Shown: positions 1-5,104 of the stretch, piece by piece
How the letters are laid out: every line of letters begins with the position of its first letter
Numbering within the stretch: position 1 is the first letter of the stretch
Source: Bacillota bacterium
Lineage (GTDB): Bacteria; Bacillota; Desulfitobacteriia; Desulfitobacteriales; Desulfitobacteriaceae
Assembly (NCBI GenBank): GCA_021849995.1
Contig: JAJZSC010000220.1
Location: forward strand, 1-6,120
Direction of reading: 5' to 3'
Length of the DNA stretch: 6,120 nucleotides
Program-made: the position numbers and the translations under genes
Notes under the pieces: generated by a model
What the model was told of the DNA's origin: nothing
The model's input: the letters and a program-made list of their open reading frames with translations, nothing else
Databases searched by the model: none

Positions 1-1
1 A

Positions 2-1378
2 GGAGCGGTTCTGATTTGGAAATTTGTTATCCAAAGGCAAGTTGTGGGGGGCACTGGACGCGGTGTAGTCATTTCTACAACTTCGGTTGACTTTTCTGAC
101 ATTGGCGGACAGTCCTCTGCGAAAAAGGAACTCCAGGAGTCTTTAGATTTTCTTGTACATTCAGAGCAAATGAAACATCTTGGAATTCGCCCTTTAAAAG
201 GGATACTTCTAACAGGACCTCCTGGTACAGGAAAAACCTTGTTAGCTAAAGCAGCAGCTCGTTATACAGACTCATCGTTCTTAGCTGTATCTGGAAGTGA
301 ATTTGTCCAAATGTATGCTGGTGTTGGAGCAGAAAGAGTAAGAAATTTATTTAAAAGGGCACGTGAGTTAGCTCGAAAGGAAAAGAAAAATAGTTCGATC
401 ATTTTTATTGACGAGATAGATATCCTTGGAGCTAAACGAGGAAGTAATATTTCACATCATGAATATGATCAAACGCTTAATCAGTTGCTTGTTGAAATGG
501 ATGGCCTTGGTACAGATCAAGGTCCAAGAGTATTGCTGATTGCCGCTACGAACCGTGCCGATGCCTTAGATCCAGCCTTACTAAGGCCAGGTCGTTTTGA
601 TCGTCAAGTAAAAGTTGATTTACCTGACAAAGAGGGAAGATTAGCAATTTTGAGAATTCACGTAAAAAACAAGCCATTAGCTGAGGGTGTAAATTTAGAG
701 AATATTGCCCGGGAGACTTTCGGTTTTTCTGGAGCACATTTGGAAAGTGTAGCTAATGAAGCGGCTGTTTTTGCTATGCGTGAAGACTCATCCTTTATAA
801 CTGAAGGTCACTTGCGTGAGGCAATTGACAAAGTACTGCTGGGTGAAAAGCTGGATCGTAAGCCTACTCAAGAAGAAATGAAGAGAGTAGCTATTCATGA
901 AAGTGGACACGCACTTATGGCAGAAATCTTAAGGCCAAATTCTGTTTCGCAGGTTTCGGTTCGTTCTAGGGGGAATGCATTGGGATATGTAAGACATAAT
1001 CCTAAAGATGATTTATATTTATATACTCAAGCCATGATCGAGGAGCAGATCATGGTAGCACTTGCTGGAGCGATTGCTGAAGAGTTGATTTTAGGAACAA
1101 GAAGCACAGGTGCTGCTGGAGATTACGAGATGGCTCTAAACTTAGTAGAAAAAATGATTATGTCAGGAATGTCGTCTCTCGGCATTATCGATATTACAAA
1201 ATTAAACGCTGAGCAGAGACATAAAGTTACACAGGATATTATTAGCTCACTCGAGAATAAAACAAGGCAGGCCGTAGAAGAAAACAGAAGGATACTTCTT
1301 AACATTACAGATATTTTAGAAAAGGAAGAAACCGTAAGTGGAGAAATAATCCGCAACTACTTGGACTTGGCCGCTTAA
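2..1378 (+). CDS. FtsH-like AAA+ zinc metalloprotease, 5' end outside window
   Basis: This is an ATP-dependent membrane-protease homologue of the FtsH family, which unfolds substrates with its AAA+ ring and cleaves them with a zinc centre. The frame has no stop back to the left edge. The residues before the GTG at 44 (GAVLIWKFVIQRQVV) look like the end of a transmembrane helix and the linker that precedes the AAA domain in FtsH, so that GTG is probably internal. Counting from the GTG at 44: Walker A GPPGTGKT at 58-65, pore loop YAGVG at 91-95 (FVGVG in classical FtsH), Walker B IIFIDE at 119-124, sensor-1 N170, and arginine fingers R184 and R187 in GRFDR. The zinc motif is HESGH at 285-289, with the probable third ligand D360 in STGAAGD. 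All catalytic residues are present. It ends soon after the protease domain, without the longer C-terminal tail of many FtsH proteins. It is probably a second, shorter FtsH paralogue rather than the housekeeping one (inference), so no symbol is given. Confidence 0.9.
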   Translation, partial: GAVLIWKFVIQRQVVGGTGRGVVISTTSVDFSDIGGQSSAKKELQESLDFLVHSEQMKHLGIRPLKGILLTGPPGTGKTLLAKAAARYTDSSFLAVSGSEFVQMYAGVGAERVRNLFKRARELARKEKKNSSIIFIDEIDILGAKRGSNISHHEYDQTLNQLLVEMDGLGTDQGPRVLLIAATNRADALDPALLRPGRFDRQVKVDLPDKEGRLAILRIHVKNKPLAEGVNLENIARETFGFSGAHLESVANEAAVFAMREDSSFITEGHLREAIDKVLLGEKLDRKPTQEEMKRVAIHESGHALMAEILRPNSVSQVSVRSRGNALGYVRHNPKDDLYLYTQAMIEEQIMVALAGAIAEELILGTRSTGAAGDYEMALNLVEKMIMSGMSSLGIIDITKLNAEQRHKVTQDIISSLENKTRQAVEENRRILLNITDILEKEETVSGEIIRNYLDLAA

Positions 1379-1403
1379 ACACTCCATGGGGAGTGTTTTT
1401 TTT
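1377..1403 (+). terminator. Rho-independent terminator after the FtsH-like gene
   Basis: The arms ACACTCC (1379-1385) and GGAGTGT (1390-1396) pair around a 4-nt ATGG loop, and flanking A-T pairs can extend the stem. An eight-T run follows at 1396-1403. It overlaps the stop codon of the FtsH-like gene and separates that gene from cinA. Confidence 0.9.
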
Positions 1404-1437
1404 GGCGTATCGAAAAGTATATCTTTCAGAGTGCATA

Positions 1438-1477
1438 AGGGCAGCTAGGCAGCTCCCTGCGCCTAAGCATGGCGCCA
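1438..1477 (+). other. GC-rich hairpin-forming patch upstream of cinA
   Basis: A short GC-rich stretch stands out in an A/T-rich spacer. GGCAGCT occurs twice, at 1440-1446 and 1448-1454. AGGG-C-AGCT (1438-1446) can pair with AGCT-CCCT (1451-1458) with one bulged C and an AGGC loop. An alternative stem pairs TAGGCAG (1446-1452) with CTG and CCTA (1457-1465) around a CG bulge, and the two stems exclude each other. The 8-bp palindrome TGGCGCCA follows at 1470-1477. No known riboswitch or leader peptide was recognised; no T-run follows, so it is not a terminator. It could be a leader structure or a decayed repeat. Confidence 0.35.
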
Positions 1478-1582
1478 GCCAAGTTTTCTTACATAAAAAT
1501 GCAGGATAAGTTTTCTAGGTATGAGAAATAACTAGATAACGAATTGAAGTTTGCCTAAGTATCAGGGGAGTGATAATATATA

Positions 1583-2845
1583 ATGAAAGCTGAAATAATT
1601 TCAACGGGTACAGAACTGCTTCTAGGGCAGACACTTAACACAAGTGCTTTCTACTTGACGGAACAATTGAGCTCTTTAGGAATAGAGGTCGACTACCATA
1701 CTACAGTTGGAGATAATCCTGAACGTTTAAAAAATGTTATCCGACAAGCTATCGAACGGTCAGATTTGATTATCACAACTGGTGGGACTGGTCCTACAAA
1801 AGATGATTTGGCAAAAGAATTAGTAGCTCAAATACTGAATTTAGACTTAGTCCTTGATCGAAACAGCCTTGAAGCTATTAAAGCTTTTTTCGCCGGCCGA
1901 AATGCAGAGATGCCAAGGTCTAATGAAAAACAGGCTTACATCCCTCAAGGTGCCAAAATACTTCCGAATCCTGCCGGTACTGCACCGGGTGCAATCGTCA
2001 CTAACCAAAATAAGAAGATTGTCATTCTTCCAGGCCCGCCGTCTGAACTTGAGCCTATGTTTACAAATTACTTGTTACCAGAGTTAAAGAGCTTGACCCA
2101 AAAAGATTCACATAGGATGCAAGTCCGAGTGCTAAAACTGTTTGGACTGGACGAGTCAGCAGTAGAAGAAATAATTGGAGATTTAATGCTGCAATCTTCC
2201 CCGGCAATAACGTTATTGGCAAAGCGTGGAGAACTACATATAAGGCTAATAGTCAGAAATGTAGATCAAACGAATGCAGAAAGAATTCTCGATCAGACTG
2301 AAAGAGAAATTCGAACTAGGCTTGGAGATAAAGTATTTGGCAAAGATAAAGAGACTCTGGTAGGAATCGTTAGTCAGGAGTTAAAGAAGGCTAATCTTTC
2401 CCTGGCAGTTGCTGAATCGTGTACTGGCGGAATGCTTGGGGCTGCTTTGACTCAAGAATCCGGGAGTTCGGAGTTTTTTCTAGGCGGAGTTATATCCTAT
2501 TCAAACAGCCTTAAGGTAGGAATATTGGGTATTAATCAGTGTACACTTGATTCTGTGGGTGCTGTGAGCCAAGAGACTGCTCGAGAGATGGCAGAAGGAG
2601 TACGAAAGTTAACTGGAGCTAAGATTGGTATGTCAATAACCGGTATTGCAGGTCCAACCGGAGGAAGTCATGAAAAGCCTGTGGGGCTGGTATATATTGG
2701 TCTGGCCGCTCATGAAGGAGTAGAGGCCAGGAGGTTTCAGTTTTTTGGAGGCAGGGATTCTGTACGCCAACTATCTGTAAATGCGGCGCTGCAATGGCTT
2801 CGCTGCTATTTGTTAAGATCGAAAGGAGAACATAATAATTCGTGA
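1583..2845 (+). CDS. cinA: CinA: NMN amidohydrolase / ADP-ribose pyrophosphatase family protein
   Basis: CinA is a cytosolic two-domain enzyme of pyridine-nucleotide recycling; in characterised members the C-terminal domain deamidates nicotinamide mononucleotide and the N-terminal domain hydrolyses ADP-ribose. The length of 420 residues is normal for the full-length family. The N-terminal MoaB/Mog-like (COG1058) domain shows STGTELLLGQ at 7-16 and TTGGTGPTKDD at 65-75. PGPPSELEPMF follows at 150-160. The C-terminal PncC-like domain shows AESCTGG at 277-283, SYSNSLK at 305-311 and TGIAGPTGG at 353-361, which contain the residues proposed for catalysis. The ATG at 1583 gives the canonical MKAEIISTGTELL start, with AGGGGAG at 1564-1570 as a rather distant ribosome site. 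It overlaps the DEAD-box helicase gene, so the two are probably co-transcribed. Here it is not next to recA, its common partner in Bacillota. Confidence 0.96.
   Translation: MKAEIISTGTELLLGQTLNTSAFYLTEQLSSLGIEVDYHTTVGDNPERLKNVIRQAIERSDLIITTGGTGPTKDDLAKELVAQILNLDLVLDRNSLEAIKAFFAGRNAEMPRSNEKQAYIPQGAKILPNPAGTAPGAIVTNQNKKIVILPGPPSELEPMFTNYLLPELKSLTQKDSHRMQVRVLKLFGLDESAVEEIIGDLMLQSSPAITLLAKRGELHIRLIVRNVDQTNAERILDQTEREIRTRLGDKVFGKDKETLVGIVSQELKKANLSLAVAESCTGGMLGAALTQESGSSEFFLGGVISYSNSLKVGILGINQCTLDSVGAVSQETAREMAEGVRKLTGAKIGMSITGIAGPTGGSHEKPVGLVYIGLAAHEGVEARRFQFFGGRDSVRQLSVNAALQWLRCYLLRSKGEHNNS
2822..2828 (+). promoter_or_regulatory. Shine-Dalgarno site for the DEAD-box helicase gene
   Basis: AAAGGAG lies inside the last codons of cinA. 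It is 13 nt from the GTG at 2842 and 16 nt from the ATG at 2845, longer than usual. An in-frame TAA at 2833-2835 rules out any start nearer to it, so the helicase must start at one of these two codons. The late position suggests translational coupling to cinA termination. Confidence 0.6.
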
Positions 2846-4440
2846 TGGTAGAACGCAAACAATCATTCGGTGAAATAACATTAAGTAAACAGGTTTTACA
2901 AGCGTTGTTTGAAATGGGCTTCGAAGAGCCTTCTCCTATACAACGGGATGCTATTCCGCTTGCCCTGGAAGGACAAGATCTGATTGGGCAGGCTCAGACT
3001 GGAACTGGCAAAACTGCCGCCTTCGGAATTCCTGTAGTAGAAAGGATAAACCCAAAGTTCCAAGCAGTTCAAGCCTTAGTCATTACCCCCACTAGAGAAT
3101 TAGCAGTACAGGTATCCGAGGAAATCGCCAAAATAGGGAAACACAGACATATAAAACCTCTGGCTATTTATGGAGGGCAATCAATCGATCGCCAAATTCG
3201 AGCATTGCGCTATGGATGTCAGGTTGTAGTTGGTACACCTGGCAGGCTATTGGATCACTTAAATAGAGGAACTCTTCGCCTGCAATATGTTAAAACAGTA
3301 ATACTCGACGAAGCTGATGAGATGCTGGATATGGGATTCATTGAAGATATTGAGAGTATCTTAAATCAGGCACCAGGAGAAAGGCAGATTATGCTGTTTT
3401 CCGCCACTATGCCCCCGGAGATCCGCAGGCTGGCTCATAATTATATGACTAATCCTAAATCGGTTGAAGTGAGCAGGGACGAACTTACAGTTCCATTAAT
3501 TGAGCAGGTCTTCTATGAAACACGTGATAAAATTAAGGTCGATGCTTTATGTAGGATAATTGACATAGAAGATATTGACCAGGCAATTATTTTTTGCCGC
3601 ACCAAGCGGGGAGTAGACGAATTAGTGGCTGCTTTAGAAGCCCGGGGATATTTTTCGGAGGCTCTACATGGTGATCTAAGCCAGCAACAGAGGGACCGGG
3701 TGATGAAGCGTTTCCGGGATAGAAAAACTGAACTGCTTATTGCCACTGATGTAGCAGCACGTGGATTGGATATTGATAATGTTACTCATGTCATAAACTT
3801 TGACATTCCACAGGACCCAGAGTCTTATGTACACAGAATAGGCCGGACAGGAAGAGCGGGTAGAAAGGGCCAAGCAATTACTCTAATATCTTCCAAAGAA
3901 TATCGCCAGCTTCGGACGATTGAAAGATTGATCAAGACCAGGATTCAAAGGTGTGAGTTGCCTTCTATGGCAGACGTAAGTGAACGTCAAGCTGAAAATC
4001 TTAAGAATAAGCTTATTCAGGTAATTAAACAGGACCACCTCAGTACTTATCGATCTATCGTGAATGAACTTTTTGAGGAGTACGATTCAATTGATATTGC
4101 TGCTGCAGCTTTAAAATATGCAGTGGAAGGAATCAGTGAGACAGAAGAACATCACATTGATGAAGAGTTTGCGTTTGGTAATACTGGGGCGGCACCAGGT
4201 ATGGTTAGATTGTTTATGAATATAGGCAGATTGCAGCAAATCCGTCCTCAAGATATTGTTAGATGGATTGCTGATGAAAGTGGAATTCCTGGAAATATTA
4301 TTGGGATGATAAATATTTATGATAAGTTCACCTTTGTAGAGGTTCCGGAGCAGTATGCCACCAGGGTTTTGAGTTGTATGCACCAAAATATGATAAAGGG
4401 CCGTAAGGTTAGTGTAGAACCGGCCAAAGCCAGAAACTAA
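2842..4440 (+). CDS. DEAD-box ATP-dependent RNA helicase with C-terminal DbpA-type RNA-binding domain (DeaD/CshA-like)
   Basis: This is an RNA-unwinding ATPase of the DeaD/CsdA/CshA group, whose members act in ribosome assembly, RNA decay and cold adaptation. All helicase motifs are present in the 532-residue protein: Q motif GFEEPSPIQ (26-34), Walker A AQTGTGKT (51-58), PTRELA (83-88), TPGR (132-135), DEAD (156-159), SAT (187-189), IIFCRT (249-254), ATDVAARGLDI (301-311) and HRIGRTGRAG (331-340). A linker that is partly acidic (about 380-450) leads to a DbpA/CsdA RNA-binding domain at about 453-527, starting GMVRLFMNIGR. The length and the C-terminal domain fit DeaD rather than a minimal RhlE. 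The start is GTG 2842 or ATG 2845, which differ by one residue; the first overlaps the cinA stop by four bases and the second by one. It is the last gene of the cinA unit and is closed by a terminator. The subtype (deaD or cshA) is not certain, so no symbol is given. Confidence 0.95.
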   Translation: MMVERKQSFGEITLSKQVLQALFEMGFEEPSPIQRDAIPLALEGQDLIGQAQTGTGKTAAFGIPVVERINPKFQAVQALVITPTRELAVQVSEEIAKIGKHRHIKPLAIYGGQSIDRQIRALRYGCQVVVGTPGRLLDHLNRGTLRLQYVKTVILDEADEMLDMGFIEDIESILNQAPGERQIMLFSATMPPEIRRLAHNYMTNPKSVEVSRDELTVPLIEQVFYETRDKIKVDALCRIIDIEDIDQAIIFCRTKRGVDELVAALEARGYFSEALHGDLSQQQRDRVMKRFRDRKTELLIATDVAARGLDIDNVTHVINFDIPQDPESYVHRIGRTGRAGRKGQAITLISSKEYRQLRTIERLIKTRIQRCELPSMADVSERQAENLKNKLIQVIKQDHLSTYRSIVNELFEEYDSIDIAAAALKYAVEGISETEEHHIDEEFAFGNTGAAPGMVRLFMNIGRLQQIRPQDIVRWIADESGIPGNIIGMINIYDKFTFVEVPEQYATRVLSCMHQNMIKGRKVSVEPAKARN

Positions 4441-4461
4441 TTTAATAAAAATCTTTTTCGG

Positions 4462-4499
4462 AAAACGTGATTCATGTCAAAGTGTAATCACGTTTTTTT
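4462..4499 (+). terminator. Rho-independent terminator of the cinA-helicase unit
   Basis: Perfect 11-bp arms AAAACGTGATT (4462-4472) and AATCACGTTTT (4486-4496) enclose a 13-nt loop, and the right arm runs into a seven-T tract at 4493-4499. It lies 21 nt after the helicase stop. It insulates the downstream oxidoreductase operon from cinA-helicase transcription. Confidence 0.93.
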
Positions 4500-4547
4500 C
4501 ATACCTATGAATAAAGCAAATTCAAGTTCTAAAGGTATGATTCAGGC

Positions 4548-4562
4548 AATTTGTAACAAATT
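4548..4562 (+). repeat. 15-bp palindrome overlapping the first dyad
   Basis: The arms AATTTGT (4548-4554) and ACAAATT (4556-4562) are perfectly complementary around a central A. It overlaps the left half of the first TGTAAC-N7-GTTTCA copy. It may be an extra protein contact or chance symmetry in A/T-rich sequence. Confidence 0.4.
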
Positions 4563-4600
4563 TTGTTTCATGTAACGCATATTGTTTCAAAAATGTAACG
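4552..4600 (+). repeat. Tandem 19-bp operator-like dyads TGTAAC-N7-GTTTCA (putative enhancer site)
   Basis: Two directly adjacent 19-bp copies, 4552-4570 and 4571-4589, are identical at 16 of 19 positions. Each is an imperfect inverted repeat with half-sites TGTAAC and GTTTCA (reverse complement TGAAAC) separated by 7 nt. A third left half-site, TGTAACG, follows at 4594-4600 after AAAA. They lie at about -236 to -199 relative to the start predicted from the sigma-54 promoter, a range used by enhancer-binding proteins. Inference: binding sites for a sigma-54 activator of the operon. The regulator is not in the window and the motif was not matched to a known family. Confidence 0.6.
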
Positions 4601-4729
4601 GTAATAATGAAGATACAGATCAATTTATGAAAATAACTCTTTTTTAAGCAGAACTATTTTTTTAGCGCAAAGCCTAAACAGCCACTATATAAGCTTACAG
4701 ACTTAAAGTGAGAATTATATGAAGAAAGC

Positions 4730-4748
4730 CAAAAGAAAATTTCTTTTG
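4730..4748 (+). repeat. 19-bp perfect palindrome just upstream of the sigma-54 promoter
   Basis: The arms CAAAAGAAA (4730-4738) and TTTCTTTTG (4740-4748) are exact reverse complements around a central A. With no loop it would not make a good RNA hairpin, so a protein-binding site or A-tract curvature is more likely. It ends 12 nt before the TTGGCAC element, at about -58 to -40, where a repressor or accessory protein could act. Confidence 0.5.
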
Positions 4749-4759
4749 TTAAGTCCGGA

Positions 4760-4780
4760 GTTGGCACAAATGTTGCATTT
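4760..4780 (+). promoter_or_regulatory. Sigma-54 (RpoN, -24/-12) promoter of the oxidoreductase operon
   Basis: TTGGCAC at 4761-4767, then AAATG, then TTGCA at 4773-4777 followed by TTT, matches the established consensus rYTGGCACG-N4-TTGCW almost fully; only the G after TGGCAC is A. The invariant GG (4763-4764) and GC (4775-4776) have the required 12-bp periodicity. The predicted transcription start is near 4788, giving a leader of about 23 nt before the GTG at 4811. Transcription would need RpoN and an ATP-driven enhancer-binding protein. Confidence 0.85.
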
Positions 4781-4793
4781 AGATAAGTGCTAA

Positions 4794-4800
4794 AAGGAGG
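4794..4800 (+). promoter_or_regulatory. Shine-Dalgarno site that sets the delta-subunit start
   Basis: AAGGAGG, a near-perfect ribosome site, is 10 nt before the GTG at 4811. An in-frame TAG at 4808-4810 immediately precedes that GTG, and the GTG at 4801 is in another frame, so 4811 is the start. Confidence 0.85.
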
Positions 4801-4810
4801 GTGAATATAG

Positions 4811-5104
4811 GTGGCAAAAAATCTTCCAATTGTCCCAACAGCGAAAGCAGGAAGTTTGGCAGAAACACCGGGAGGGGCCCCGCAACGGGAGCAACACCCA
4901 GTCATAGTTGATTGCTCTTGTTTAGAGGTCAGTCTGTTTTGCCCAGATGGGGCGTTATCAAGTAATAATGGAAAAGTAAAATTGGATTTGAGGCTATGCA
5001 AAGGCTGCGGAATTTGCGCCACGGAATGCAAAGACGGTGGAATTAAAATGGTCCCCGAGTACACTGGGGTACAAGGCGTATTTCCGGTAAAGGGGGGTAA
5101 ATAA
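4811..5104 (+). CDS. 2-oxoacid:ferredoxin oxidoreductase delta subunit (PorD-like ferredoxin) with a degenerate first cluster motif
   Basis: This 97-residue iron-sulfur protein is the electron-transfer subunit of a POR-family enzyme, by its cluster motif and by lying directly before the alpha gene. PorD subunits normally carry two [4Fe-4S] clusters. Here the second motif is complete: C63, C66, C69 and C73 (CKGCGICATEC), though the usual Pro after the last Cys is Lys. The first is altered: aligned on the CP at 44-45, only C37 and C44 fall at canonical positions, while the other two are D34 and V40; C35 is an extra cysteine. It therefore probably holds one standard cluster, and a second atypical one is uncertain. 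An N-terminal segment of about 30 residues, rich in Pro, Ala and Gly, precedes the cluster domain. The stop is directly followed by the alpha ATG with no gap, so the two are co-transcribed from the sigma-54 promoter. A stand-alone ferredoxin is the alternative, but the context argues against it. Confidence 0.85.
   Translation: MAKNLPIVPTAKAGSLAETPGGAPQREQHPVIVDCSCLEVSLFCPDGALSSNNGKVKLDLRLCKGCGICATECKDGGIKMVPEYTGVQGVFPVKGGK

Larger units (their letters stand above)
4500..4810 (+). other. Long non-coding regulatory region upstream of the oxidoreductase operon
   Basis: About 310 bp of mostly A/T-rich sequence lies between the helicase terminator and the delta-subunit gene. From left to right it holds tandem TGTAAC/GTTTCA dyads at 4552-4589 with a lone TGTAAC at 4594, a stretch at 4601-4729 in which nothing specific was recognised apart from T-runs (4640-4646 and 4656-4664 area), a 19-bp palindrome at 4730-4748, the sigma-54 promoter at 4760-4780 and the delta-gene ribosome site. 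The spacing resembles a sigma-54 control region: distal activator sites, a bendable A/T-rich linker, then the -24/-12 promoter. Confidence 0.7.

Noticed and set aside
44..1378. GTG at 44 as the start of the FtsH-like gene
   Set aside because: No good ribosome site precedes it, and the frame continues openly to the left edge with residues that resemble the FtsH membrane helix and linker.
1544..1577. Possible sigma-A promoter TTGAAG ... GATAAT before cinA
   Set aside because: The spacer is 22 nt and the -10 would sit almost on the start codon, over the ribosome site. No other convincing -35/-10 pair was found in 1404-1582.
1854..2087. 77-codon ORF inside cinA in another frame
   Set aside because: It is fully contained in a well-conserved gene and has no recognisable motif.
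4499..4540. 8-bp inverted repeat TCATACCT / AGGTATGA with a 26-nt gap
   Set aside because: The arms are short, the gap is long and the sequence is A/T-rich; no T-run follows. Not distinguishable from chance.
4719..4793. 24-codon ORF (MKKAKRKFLLLSPELAQMLHLDKC) upstream of the delta gene
   Set aside because: It has only a weak AAAGTGAG ribosome site, and its second half coincides with the sigma-54 promoter, whose start near 4788 lies after almost all of it. It would be made only if a second upstream promoter exists; chance ORF more likely.
4654..5064. 136-codon antisense ORF
   Set aside because: It lies opposite the promoter and the delta-subunit gene, has no recognisable domain, and its reading is explained as the complement of a clear ferredoxin-like gene.
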